From positions 60,605,436 through 60,669,435 of the forward strand of contig CM038232.1 in assembly GCA_021442155.1 (NCBI GenBank): a DNA stretch of 64,000 nt, given 5' to 3'. This stretch comes from Cymbidium sinense. Taxonomy: Eukaryota; Streptophyta; Magnoliopsida; Asparagales; Orchidaceae. A model generated the notes under the pieces. It saw only the letters and a list, made by a program, of their open reading frames with translations. It was not told where the DNA came from and searched no databases. Below, piece by piece: positions 23,219 through 33,320 of the stretch. Made by a program: the position numbers and the translations under genes. The number at the start of each line of letters is the position of its first letter. Position 1 is the first letter of the stretch.

Positions 23219-24736
23219 ATTTGATATTTTTGGGTTTGTGCGATAGTGCTCGACCACAACGGCCTTTTATTCTTTTTGCGATTAGCTTTATAAATTGATT
23301 GATGAGTTGTTTAGCTTTTGCATTAAGTGGCATGCTTTTCCTGGTTTCTTCCTTTCTTTATATATGGCCTGGATGTGGATTAGGCTCATTAGGGAAAAAT
23401 ACATCTTTTACCCAACCTAACAACTAAAATTAAAATTAAACAACTCATAACCTCACCTAAAGCTTAGGTTAAAAAAATCAAGATAAAAGAATTAGCAACC
23501 CCTTAGCTGGATGAGCACTTTTTTTATAGCATCATGTACAAATGCATCTTATTTCACTCTTGATTGGAGGGCTTTCACCTTTTCCAAAGAAACTTGGCTT
23601 GACTTTTGAGATCCATGGTGGAAACACACCTCCTTCCTTCTCGTTGATTTTGGCCAATAACTTTATTTCTCATGCATTAGACATATGAATCCTATTAGCC
23701 TGATTCAAAATAATTATCCAAAAATGAAAATAAAATGAAATCTGAATTGCACTATATTTAGGTCATTTGAAGCATGTCCCTTTACATGATCTCGTCTCTT
23801 TAGGGAGTGAGTTTAAGGAATTAGTCTCCTTCTAAATAAATAATGGCCTAGTTATCTTGCATAAGCATAAATACTTGCCTACATGCATTTAAAATCGTAG
23901 GAGGAGTTAGTTGGTGGCCACCCCTAGGTAGTTGTAAGTCCAAGCTATCGGGTGGTTTGTTCTCTCTTATAGAGGCAAACCAATTACCCATTATTCACCT
24001 TAGATTTAGGTTGTGCTTCAGCTCAAAGCTCCCTAAATTTCTCAGATTACTTCTCCTATGTCATAAGCATAATTCCTCACCTCTTAGGCATTTCCTTAAT
24101 CTTATGTTAAGAATCTTAAGTCCTAAATTTCTAATGAAAATCCAACATAAATAAACTAAATTAATTTCAAAATGTAAAGCCCAACTATAGGATAATTTGA
24201 GAGTTTCAGCATCCATCTCCTACTTATCTCCCATTTTGGATTTGATAATAGCTCCCTCTTTTGATCAATCCCATTTGATCTTCAAAAATAATCCAATCGA
24301 TTAATAGTCCTTTCATATTGAAATCTTCAAAGACAATGATCATTTACTTTAATCGAGAGTTTTCCTAAGGGATCCCGTCCCTTAGGATGTAATTAACTAT
24401 GGGGCTTTCCCCTATAGGGAACTTAATGAACCCAGTTTAAAATAAATCATGTTTTACTTTTTCATGTAAAGTAGGGGAAGAATCTCTAGTACATATGCAA
24501 ACCCATCATCCGTAGGAGTCCTTATTGAGGTGATTAGGTCCATTAAAGGGTAATGACTTCTGTCTTTCAAGATAGTACACTATTTTCTGGATTATGTACT
24601 TGATCACCTAAATGAGTACATCTGCGGACCTGTGTGGCATTCTAAAAAGATGAATTTCTATAGGTTTTGTCCGTCTTTCATTTCTCCCCACAGATTTGAA
24701 AGGCAACTTCTCCTTATATAGGAATTTTTCTCCACA

Positions 24737-24741
24737 AGCAC
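24737..24741 (+). repeat. Target site duplication of solo LTR B, right copy (AGCAC)
   Basis: Second copy of AGCAC, directly after the LTR B terminal CA. Confidence 0.95.
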
Positions 24742-26579
24742 ATATGAACATCTTCATTTAATATACTCAAATCTATTGAATGAAGATTTTATTCCCAACT
24801 AAAAATGATATCATTTGAAAATCCCACTTAAACATATCCCACATATGATTAAGTTGGAATTCTCTCTTTCAAAAAAAGCAATAATCACACACAAAACAAG
24901 AAAATTTACATTTCAAAAATAAGATTGATCTCCATTCCTACATACCCAGATTTGTTGAATGGAAGTCCTCTTTTCAAAAATTGAATCTTAACAATCATAT
25001 TTTCAAAATTCAAACACATTTTCAAACTTCATTTAGCATACTCAAATTTGTTATGTGAAGTTTCCAAATCCAAAATCAAAAATTTTTAAACACATTTTGG
25101 AACTTCATTTAGCATACTCAAATTTTCTAAGTCTCCAAATCCAAAATCAAAAATTTTCAAACACATTTGGAACTTCATTTAGCATACTCAAATTTGTTAA
25201 GTGAAGTTTCCAAATCTCAAAATCAAAATTTTATAACACATTTGAAACTTCATTTAGCATACTCAAATTTGCTAAGCGGAGTCTCCAAATCCCAAAAAAA
25301 AAATTCAAACACATTTGGAACTTCATTTAGTATACTCAAATTTGCTAAGTGAGTCTCCAAATCCCAAAATCAAACAATTTTCAAACACATTTGGAACTTC
25401 ATTTAGTATACTCAAATTTTCTAAGTGAAGTTCTCCAAATCCAAAATCAAAAAAATTTTGAGCACATTTGGAACTTCATTTAGCATACTCAAATTTGCTA
25501 AGTGAAGTCTCCAAATCCAAAATCAAAAATTTCCAAACACATTTGGAACTTCATTTAGCATACTCAAATTTGTTAAGTGAAGTCTCCAAATTCAAAATAA
25601 ATAAAAAAATTTTGCAAACACATTTTGGAACTTCATTTAGCATACTCAAATTTGTTAAGTGAAGTCTCCAAATTCAAAACCAAAAATCTTCAAGCACTTT
25701 TGGAACTTCATTCTTTAGCATACCAAATTTTCTAAAGAAAAGTTTTCATTTTTAAAACAAAACCAAAACAAAATTTTGAACACATCTTTTGGAATTTCAT
25801 TTAGCATACTCAAATAAAGTGAAATTTATTTCAAGTGGAATCTTTAGCATACCATATTTGCTAAAATAAAGTCTCCACTTTCAATCAAATCAAAAAAAAA
25901 AATGAAACACATTAGGATTTCCTTAGTATGTCCAAATTTGCTAAGGATCCTACCCATTCAAAAATCAAAACAACAAAACAAATGAAATACTTAGGATTTT
26001 CTTAGCATACCCAAATTGCTAAGAATCCTATTTTCAAAAATCAAACAAAACACACTTGGAATCTTCACTTAGCATACCTAAATTTGCTAAGTAGGAATTC
26101 CAATTTTTCAAAATCAAAATAACAATTCACCAAAAAGAAACAATCATTTTCAAACACTCTACTTAGCATACCCAAATTTGCTGAGTAAGTACAATTCCAA
26201 AATCACCAAACAATAATAAAAATCAATTGACCCTTGCTTTAACATAGCCAAATTTGTTAAAGGAGAAGGTCCTCAAATAAAAAATCTAAATTCAAACAAA
26301 TATGAACCTATGGAAGCATCCTTCTCAAAATATTTGAATCCACTTTTCAACATACCTAAATTTGTTGAAGTTGGATTCATATTCAAAAATTCCTCTTTCA
26401 ATCAAATTTCTAAAATCTTCTCAAATCCATTTGAACCCCACTTAACACTTCCAAGATGTTGAATGTGGGTTCAAATTTATAATTAAAATTTTAAAAAATC
26501 AACAAAGATAGAAATTTGATCCAAGCTCATTTCGATTCTCACCATACATGCACAGTAGCTCAATTTTAAGTCATCTAAC
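24742..26579 (+). other. E2 leader, part 2 (untranslated, filled by the hairpin array)
   Basis: AT-rich sequence of 1.8 kb between LTR B and the first gag-side reading frame. It consists almost wholly of the hairpin-repeat array. Short open frames across it (25167-25352, 25468-25662) only reflect the repeat period and repeat the same peptide, so they are not genes. Confidence 0.85.
24752..26472 (+). repeat. Array of about 20 hairpin units with conserved loop and covarying stems
   Basis: Nine tight copies start (at TTCATTT) at 25028, 25104, 25174, 25249, 25322, 25398, 25475, 25550 and 25632, with period 70-82 bp. Each has GGAACTTCATTTAGCA, the loop TACTCAAATT, then TGCTAAGTGAAGTCTCC or a close variant: an imperfect stem of about 16 bp. 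Looser units flank them with other stems around the same loop: TTTAATA/TATTGAA (24752-24785), CCTTAGTA/TGCTAAGG (25921), ACTTAGCA/TGCTAAGT (26067-26092), TACTTAGCA/TGCTGAGTA (26160-26187), CTTTAACA/TGTTAAAG (26237-26262), TTCAACA/TGTTGAA (26346-26369), and a long stem with GAACCCCACTTAACA (26433-26472). The stem changes keep pairing. Confidence 0.9.
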
Positions 26580-28420
26580 ATGGCAGGCTCACAGAAATTT
26601 ATTTTCACTTTCCCTCATGGCATGGATTTGGCTTTGGACCAAGCTAACTTCCCTCAATTAGATCATACACATCTTATCCACTTCGGTAGGGGATTCGAAG
26701 GAGCGAGGATTACATGGGAGGGCACTCCCGTCATGGTAGTCAGTAGGACCACAGTAACCGGGTAGAAGTAGGTCATCCGGATTGATCTATCTTCTGATTC
26801 TGACATCTCCTCGTTGAAGAGGAAGACCCCACCGCCTTGAGAGTACCGAAGCCCAAGTTTTATGCCCCATGGCTTCTCGTTGTCTAGTGAGGGCTGCACC
26901 CCTCATCGACCCCTTAAGGGTAAGGCTCTGATCTCAAGGCTTGCCTCCCTACTTTTGAGTGGTCTAGCTCTCACTCCTCCCATCCTACGACATAAGTAGA
27001 ACAAAAACCATGATCAAGTAGTATCACACTAGCCGAGAGATGGAGGCAGTCCATTCATTTGAGGAGTTCCACCGACTTCACCACCTTACAAAACTAGTTT
27101 CATCCTCTCTCTGGGTAGAGAGGATGTTAGAGGATTCGCATCACCTCTCGGGTCCAACATCCATCTACTAGGAGCGAGGTCGCCGTGACGCCTTTTGCCT
27201 AGTGGAGCTTATGGACATTCAGAGTCCGAAGCTCAATTCGATCTGAGATCCATCATCCCCCACAGTGTGGGGAAACATTTCCATCAGGAGAGGGCCAGAG
27301 AGGTCCATACATCTACTCACATTACCGGTAGGGAGAGGCAAAGGTTTAGTCACCAGTCGGTAGCTTCTGCACTTGTTGATTTTCCAGCTCGGCACGTTAC
27401 CCACATCGACCATACTGACAGCATCTTACGTACTTAGAACAGTCATCACAGGAGGACAACTCATATTCATAGAGAGTCGATGGTGTCTACAACACACTGC
27501 TCTACCTCTCATTCACCATCACCAGTCTAGGTCACAATATCTTCAGTTCCATCAAAGGCCATGAAGGCCATATCCGGGGAGAAGTGCACCCTGTTGGTGA
27601 TCTGGCTACAGCCAAGGGATCCTACTTCATCTAAACCACCTATTATGGCGAGGTCGAGTTTCCCTGATGACCTTCACGCATGAAGGAGGAAGTGACAAGC
27701 ATAGTGGTTATCCTTTTATCAACTCTGCTAGTATAGTAGGATGTGGAGATGGTAGCAGCTATTTCAGAGATGGCAGATGATAGTCCAACTGCACCAAGGA
27801 TAGTGGAACCTCCTAGAAATGTCACCCCTCTCATACCTAGTGACAGTCAGGAGTGTCTCTCATCTAGTGAGTACAGTTCTCATAGGATTGACTCCCAACA
27901 AGAGTAGGTTGCCTCTCAAGCATGAAAGGATCACACCGGTTAGTCAAAGATATTTGTACCCGCTCAAATTGATCATTCTTTAGATGAGATAGTGACATTA
28001 TTTCATGGAAAAGGAGGAGATTTTGAGGTACGATTGGTCAGATGAGGAGAAGGTCAGCTTCAATCCCAATGAAGAGGACTTATTGGGAGACTCAGTTGGA
28101 GTCTGTATGGTTGATACCGGAGGATCTCTTCTGAGGGGGAAGCAAGCCATGGAAGGTGATGAGGTTGATCAGGAAGACACTGCCCAATCAACCCAACACC
28201 TTAGACATCAGTTGAGGTAGAAAGATGAGTAGATAAATAAGATGGCATGGCAGTTAGAGGACTTGTTAGCAGCAATTTCGATTCAACTCAACAAGACTTC
28301 ATACCGATGACATTAAATAACCCGAGTTAGTGCATGTCTTGGACCTCCAAGACCTTACCTCCAAAGGTAGACTAGCATGTATAGGAAGGTAGTGGAAAGT
28401 ACCTCCATATAATAAAAAGA
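26580..28420 (+). pseudogene. E2 gag N-terminal region or extra ORF1 (broken)
   Basis: Base composition turns clearly less AT-rich here, and broken open stretches line up on the + strand: 61 codons from ATG 26580, then 27195-27437, 27373-27564 and 28005-28220 in different frames. The last is acidic (YDWSDEEKVSF, NPNEEDLLGD) and runs into a stretch resembling a coiled coil (HQLR..., then MAWQLEDLLAAI after a stop at 28218) ahead of the gag core. Ogre-type elements often have an extra ORF or a long N-terminal gag extension here. I do not recognise a specific domain. The reading frame is destroyed by stops and indels. Confidence 0.5.
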
Positions 28421-28430
28421 CATAAAATCT

Positions 28431-29000
28431 ATGGTTAACCAGCAAGTGAAGGAAGCGTTGGCTCAAACCCGGGGAGGATCATCAGTGCCAAAAGGTACAC
28501 CCTACCAGGAGAAATTTGATTTAATCCAATATCCCAAGGGTTTTGTGCCACCTTCCTTCAAAAGCTTTGATGGTAGTGGAAACCCAATGCAGCATATAGC
28601 ACACTTCGCTTGTTAACATCGATGGTAGTGACGCTTTTGCCTTCGCTAGCCTAGTAGGGATTGCTTTCGAATGGTATGCTGAACTACCAATGGTTCAATA
28701 AAGACATTTGCTGAGTTAGAGAAACTCTTTATCAAGCGGTTTGATGGAGCTCATCAAAAGGTTACTTTAGGTGATCTCGTTGTAGCACAACAACACCTAG
28801 GTGAGTCCCTTGTTGATTATATTCTCCGATGGCATAACCTGAGTATGAAATGCAAGCTACAGCTATCTGAGCAGCATTCCATTAAGATTCTTTTGAAGAA
28901 TATCCATGGCCCAGTCGCCTTCATGCTTAAGGGCTTCACTACCAAGAAATTTGAGAAGCTAATTAATAAGGTGGCTAGTCTACAAGGAGAGGCCAAATAG
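28431..29000 (+). pseudogene. gag: E2 gag core (capsid-like domain, broken)
   Basis: Gag builds the virus-like particle. The frame opens with a Q/E-rich start and the P-P-S-F-K-S-F-D-G-S-G-N-P-M-Q-H-I-A-H-F segment that begins the capsid domain of Tat/Ogre and Athila gag. It breaks at 28614 and continues in another frame with a F-x-W-Y-A-E-L-P strand, FAELEKLFIKRF, and near 28803-28853 SLVDYILRWHNLSMKC, the signature helix of the retrotransposon gag family. GPVAFMLKGF and the FEKLINKVASLQGE end helix follow. At least three stops or frameshifts lie inside. No CCHC zinc knuckle is recognisable afterwards. Confidence 0.88.
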
Positions 29001-29777
29001 TTACCTTTTAAAGTTTAGTTGCCTGAAGCAAAGCCACAAAAAGTCTATGAGAAGAACCCAGGAGTAGTAAGGTAGAGGGGAGATACCCTAGAGATCGGCC
29101 AGAGACCACGACCAGAGCCTCCACCTCCTTTGCCACTAGATTTCTCCACCTCCACAAAGCCTCCACGCCGCCACCTCCTCTACCATACCACCAAGAATAA
29201 AGGACACATACCAAATACCGTGTAGCTATTCCACCTACTATTTAGATAAGCTAGCAAACCTTATTCATTTAAGAGGGAGGTAATGAAGATCTTTAAGAAT
29301 CTCTTAAAGAAGCACTTTTTTTCAGAGCCTAGACCTGAGGAAGTAGGAAAAGTAATGATCCAAACTTTTCCCACCGTGATTCTAGGCCATGTTTTGGAGG
29401 ATAGCTTCATATTCAATGACTGGCTTGAACAGCTTCAAGATCATTGTAGTTATCCCAAAGGAATACCTTATGGAATAACCATCCGCCCATCGTGGTAATT
29501 TGGGGATACATGTGATCCTTCTAAAACTAAAGAAGGTTAGGATATTTCTTTATCCAAAACCTTTAAGAAAATCATCTAGAAGATCAAGAAGCTTTCCTTC
29601 CAGGTGCCTGAGTCAGCTCAAACCTCCAATATCAAGGAAGGTTTGTAAGTTTCCAGTGCCAACTTGAGGAAAGGGGGAGCTCAACAACAGCAGCAGCATA
29701 TGTCAGCCCGAGATAGCCCGTTAGCATAGCTACTGACTGAGTCTAGCCTCCAGCTTATAGTTGTAGCTTCCACACTG
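29001..29777 (+). pseudogene. gag: E2 gag C-terminus (broken) and unresolved stretch before the protease remnant
   Basis: A proline-rich tract (RPRPEPPPPLP, near 29100) is followed by an open stretch at 29283-29498 (FKNLLKKHFFSEPRPEEVGKV). The rest is unresolved: Q-rich AQQQQQHMSA near 29680 and several stops. The protease active-site motif D-S/T-G, expected between here and 29840, is not found in any + frame I checked. Confidence 0.5.
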
Positions 29778-30063
29778 GTGACTTCTTTCATTTCAGCTAA
29801 CTCTACTTTTTCTACTAGTAGAACTCTTGTATCGATGGATAAGAGCATCAAATCCCTTAACCCACTTATTTTACTTGGTAGGCCTTGGAAACATCAGAAC
29901 AAGATCATTCCATCCTCCCTCCGTCAGTGTATCAAGTTCAAAAAAGATGGGATTGAATACCGTGTTAATGGAGATGAAAAACCATTTTTAGTTAGGGAGG
30001 TTGAGATTTATGAGGATGCGACCTACTATCTTCCTCAAAACACCCTTTCTCGTGAACTTGGAT
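29778..30063 (+). pseudogene. pol: E2 protease C-terminal/linker segment
   Basis: Open for 95 codons. It contains LILLGRPWKHQNKIIPSSLR followed by Q-C-I-K-F, matching the LLGRPW-(I/L)-H-x-x-x-x-x-PSSLHQ-x-(I/V)-K-F segment just downstream of the aspartic protease in Tat/Ogre pol proteins. The catalytic half that should precede it by about 80 residues is absent or unrecognisable, and the codons before the match are serine/threonine-rich. So the protease looks deleted or heavily scrambled rather than only point-mutated. Confidence 0.7.
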
Positions 30064-30948
30064 AAAATTCAAATGCAAACACAAAAGAAAAATAAAATGA
30101 AGAAAAAGAAAAGATAAAAGAAAAGGAAAAGAAAAATGAAAGTCCAAGTGAACAAGAAAGGGGAATTGAAGAAGAAATAGATCCGCATATCACATTCCAC
30201 CCACTCATTCCATCATATGACATGTGGGTAGATGGCTCAACCTCCACCGTGAGTGAGGCGAAATAGGCGTGTGAGGTGGAAGACCTCCTGGTTGGCCATC
30301 AGCCAACAGAGGTCATGTTCCAGTTCATAGGAGTACCCTACTATTCACATAGACTTGGAATCTAGCTCAGAGGATGAGTCTAATGTGATTAGTATACCAG
30401 CCAACCCCTCTCGGGTTCCATTGGAGGTGACTTTTGATCCAAATAGAGATGAAGACCAAGCCTCCAGACAAAGCAAAATATTTGAATCATATTTATGTAA
30501 AACTATTAGGCAGCAGTTGAGAACCTTAGCTCTAACCTCACTTACATCTCAGAAAGTTGAAGGTTTGGGAGTTAAGGAAGTCCCTAAGTTTTCCAGTGAA
30601 ATGAAGTAGAAGAGATTCTTTTTGGGATCATCATTCTTAAGTCCTGGAGTTGATGTAGAACTTGAGGAGGATTCATTTAAGGAAATAATGGAATTACCAT
30701 TTGACGTTTACTCTCCTTGTGTTCATAATCTTATACAGAAAGGTTTAGTTCCTTATACGTGGTCCAAGCACAGGTCAGAGTACTTTGAAAAGCTATGGAG
30801 CAATACAGGCAGGAAAGCACAATCAAGAGCAGGACTAGGATTCGGTATAGTGTGTCCATGATGATGACAATTACTACTTAATTGTTACCAATCATCTGGA
30901 GTTTGATAAGTTCTTCTCACACAACATCAACTCAACTCTCATGAGAAT
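30064..30948 (+). pseudogene. E2 protease-RT spacer region (open but unrecognised)
   Basis: First comes a purine-rich tract of AAAAG/GAAAA units (about 30080-30150) that would encode a lysine-rich stretch. Then two open stretches follow, 30355-30609 (acidic ESSSEDESNVISIPANPSRV, DPNRDEDQ) and 30622-30861 (ends RAGLGFGIVCP). Ogre elements carry a variable spacer, sometimes with an intron, between protease and RT. This segment occupies that place. No domain recognised. Confidence 0.5.
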
Positions 30949-31772
30949 GTGTGTTTAGAAATCTCAAATGATCTAGATGATCTCCAAATCAAAGATTCAC
31001 TGCCAAAATTTGAAGAGGAGATTCATTCAACAATCGACAAGCTTAAAGAAATCAACCTCGAGATAGAAGAAAATCCTCACCTGACATACATCAGTTCGTT
31101 GCTGAATGAAGAAGAAACCAATGACTTAGTTAGGCTATTGACTGAGTTTAAAGACTACTTCACATGGAGTTATGAAGAGATGCCCGATTCTCGACATAGT
31201 CCCACAAGCTAGCAATAGATCCTAACCCCTATTAAGCAAGCTCCTAGACACATGCGATTAGAAATTGAACATGTCATCAAGTCAAGAAACTGATCGATGT
31301 TGGTTTCATCGGAAGAAAAATATCCTACTTGGTTAGTGTCATCCCAATTAAGAAGAAGAATGAATTCACATATGCCGATTTTAGGGACTTAAATAAGGCA
31401 TGTCCTAAGGATGAGTTTCCTCTTCCTATACTAATTAATGGGACATCATCTCATCTCATGCAATTTTCTCTTTCATGGATGGGTCATCCAGCTATAACTA
31501 AATCAAGATGTCTCTTGAAGATGAAAGAAACAGTGTTTTCCAAACCCTGATCATAATCTTCTATTATAGGGTCATGCCCTTTGGTCTTAAAAATGCTGGT
31601 GCTACATACCAATGGGCCATGACTTAGATCTTCAACAAACTCATCCATCATCAAGTTGAGTGCTACGTTGATGATCTAGTAGTCAAGAGTAGAGAAAAGA
31701 AGACCACCTCTTTGACTTGAGAGTAGTTTTCGAACGGTTAAGATAATATAACCTCAAAATGAATCCCATGAA
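30949..31772 (+). pseudogene. pol: E2 pol: reverse transcriptase, N-terminal and catalytic part (broken)
   Basis: The open stretch 30949-31212 ends with LLTEFKDYFTWSYEEMPD, the conserved lead-in to gypsy RT. After a frame change, 31329-31550 holds VSVIPIKKKNEFTYADFRDLNKACPKDEFPLP, the fingers with the D-x-R-x-L-N-K-A-C-P-K-D motif (the first D corresponds to a catalytic-site position). The FGLKNAGA counterpart is readable near 31580, and the active site YVDD is intact at 31664-31675. Several stops and frameshifts separate the blocks, so no active enzyme can be made. Confidence 0.9.
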
Positions 31773-32029
31773 GTGTGCATTCAGAGTAGCTTCGGGGAAA
31801 TTCTTGGGTTTATTGTCCGACACCCGGGAATAGAAATAGATCCAAAAAAGATCAAAGCTATCTTAGAAATGCCACCTCCTAAGAGTTTAACTCAACTCAG
31901 ATCCTTCCAAGGATGGCTGGTGTATCTAAGACACTTTATCTCAAACTTATCAAGGAGATGCAAGATATTTTTAGCACTTATCAAAAAGGATGCCAAGTTC
32001 AAGTGGGATGATAAGTATTAGCATGCCTT
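31773..32029 (+). pseudogene. pol: E2 pol: RT thumb/connection segment
   Basis: Open for 82 codons with FGEILGFIVRHPGIEIDPKK, then IKAILEMPPPKSLTQLRSFQGWLVYLRHFISNLS, the standard F-L-G-F-x-V-x-x-x-G-I-x-x-x-P-x-K block and thumb helices of Ty3/gypsy RT. It ends with KFKWDDKY, the K-F-x-W-(T/D) lead into RNase H. One frame is kept throughout, making it the best preserved part of E2 pol. Confidence 0.9.
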
Positions 32030-32329
32030 TGAAGACATCAAGCAGATTTGAAGCCACGCCTAGCCAACCCCTGCCACTCATCCTCTACACTCGCATTGAT
32101 TCTCTCTTGCTGGCCCAATGACAAAAGGGAAGGAGAATGCTCTACTACCTCACCATCATCCGATTCTAAGTGAACTATCCACCTATTGAGAAACATTGCT
32201 TAGCTTTGATCTTTGCTTCCCAAAAGCTACACATTATATGCTTTCTCATAAGGTGAACTTGATCTCCAATAAAATCCACTATGATTCTCATGACAATCAA
32301 TGCTATCCAAACATTTGATATGATGGTCC
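32030..32329 (+). pseudogene. pol: E2 pol: RNase H domain (heavily decayed)
   Basis: By position this is RNase H. The FEDIK start is readable, then several stops and indels. The strand equivalent to L-Y-x-A-x-D-x-x-x-x-x-x-L-A-Q is mostly lost and the domain seems shortened. 'LCFPKATHYMLSHKVNLIS' corresponds to the A-x-K-L-R-H-Y-M-L segment in E1 (673-710). Compared with E1's RNase H it is about 60 bp shorter. Confidence 0.65.
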
Positions 32330-32810
32330 ATGATTCTCTCACAATTTGATATCACATTCGTACCCCTCCATGTGATAAAAGGACAAGCACAAGCAAATTT
32401 CTTAGCAGTGCACCCACATCTTGCTAACTCTCTGCTTAGTGATAATCTCCCTGATGAACAAATCATGAACTTAGGGGAGGCTGACAACCGCCGATGGGAG
32501 ATGTATTTTGATGGTGTAGCTTCTTTTCATAAAGGGGAAGCACCACGATCTACTCTTCTAGGAAAGGCTAGGGTAGGAATAGTTCTTCTAACTCTAGAAT
32601 GCGATGTGATGAGATCCTCATAATATCTTTCCAACCCCAGCACCAACAACTAAGCTGAGTATGAGGCTTTGATTGTCAGTCTTGAGTTAGCCATCACTAT
32701 CAGTGTCAAGAGCATTAACATCTTTGAGGATTCTTAGTTTGGTCATCAATTAGATTGTCAGGTCCTACAAGGTTCTCAAACCCAAGCTTCGTCATTACTA
32801 TGAGTATACC
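32330..32810 (+). pseudogene. pol: E2 pol: RNase H end and aRH (broken)
   Basis: The open stretch 32330-32623 starts FDITFVPLHVIKGQAQANFL, the same linker as E1 784-850, and continues RRWEMYFDGVASFHKG, the start of aRH with its first catalytic D. The T-N-N-x-A-E-Y-E-A-L motif follows near 32645-32680 with a stop inside, then an ELAI helix and an F-E-D-S strand (normally G-D-S, second acid). The layout matches E1 base for base in order, confirming family membership. Confidence 0.85.
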
Positions 32811-33320
32811 ATGAAGCTATTGTCCCAAATTCTTGAAGTCACCATCTACAAGGTTCCCAAGCAGAGAAGAGAAGATGCTTTGGCCAAACTTGCCAAAGAG
32901 TTGGCATGTCCAGAAGATGAGTCCATTTCAATAAGGGTCCAAAATAGACAAGCCATATCCATTATTGATGTTGAACTCATCGAGAGACTTTCTCTTGAAG
33001 GGGAGGTTGTCATTGCCAAAATGGACATGGAGCTAGATTGGAAGCAACCGTTCATAGATTATTTGAACACCGGCAAACTACATCATGAAAAGTTACAAGC
33101 CCATCGTGAAAAGAGAGCTCTCTCTTATGCTCTCGTTGATGGCACCCTATACCACCGGTCCTTTGACCAATTGTGGTTACACTATTTAGACAAACATGAA
33201 GCTCGTGGCATTATAACTGAGGTACCCTCAGGTCTATACGGAGCACATCAATCTGGTCTGAAGATGAAGATGAAGATCAAGAGAAAAGGATACTACTAGC
33301 CTTCGATAATTACAAACTTC
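32811..33320 (+). pseudogene. pol: E2 pol: aRH end and integrase zinc-binding region
   Basis: The longest open stretch of the window (162 codons, 32811-33299). It covers the end of aRH (REDALAKLAKELA, the A-D-A-L-A-x-L-A motif), an acidic linker (SISIRVQNRQ), then the integrase N-terminus: YHRSFDQLWLHYLDKHEARGIITEVPSGLYGAHQSG. In the HHCC zinc-binding pattern the second histidine position reads P (E-V-P for E-V-H) and the G-L-C-G is G-L-Y-G. The C-x-x-C pair CHQC follows at about 33340. Confidence 0.9.

Larger units (their letters stand above)
17893..24736 (+). mobile_element. Solo LTR B, nested in E2's leader
   Basis: A complete LTR of the E2 family, 6,844 bp, TGTTGACC to TCTCCACA, flanked by a perfect AGCAC duplication and with no internal region of its own, hence a solo LTR. 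It is about 1.1 kb shorter than the others. Part of the stretch matching about 13800-14870 in the 5' LTR is missing near 22440, where the flanking similarity joins directly. Its promoter region is the best preserved of the family. Confidence 0.94.

Noticed and set aside
17209..24736. Reading 1095-17208 and 17893-24736 as the LTR pair of one short element with a 0.7-kb internal part
   Set aside because: LTR B has its own perfect AGCAC duplication and the leader continues seamlessly across it, so B is a solo LTR inside E2.
25167..25662. Two open frames with peptide repeats (MELHLAYSNLLSEVSKS)
   Set aside because: They follow the hairpin repeat period, break at indels and start anew. They show no sign of coding.
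25020..26200. CRISPR array
   Set aside because: The repeats are imperfect, the 'spacers' are also repeated, and the context is a plant retrotransposon leader.
26663..29214. Minus-strand frames at 26663-26899, 27219-27413, 27643-27834 and 29008-29214
   Set aside because: No motif, and they oppose the gag-side region, whose + strand has recognisable gag.
32227..33055. Minus-strand frames at 32227-32487 and 32846-33055
   Set aside because: They are shadows of the + strand RNase H and aRH/integrase reading frames.
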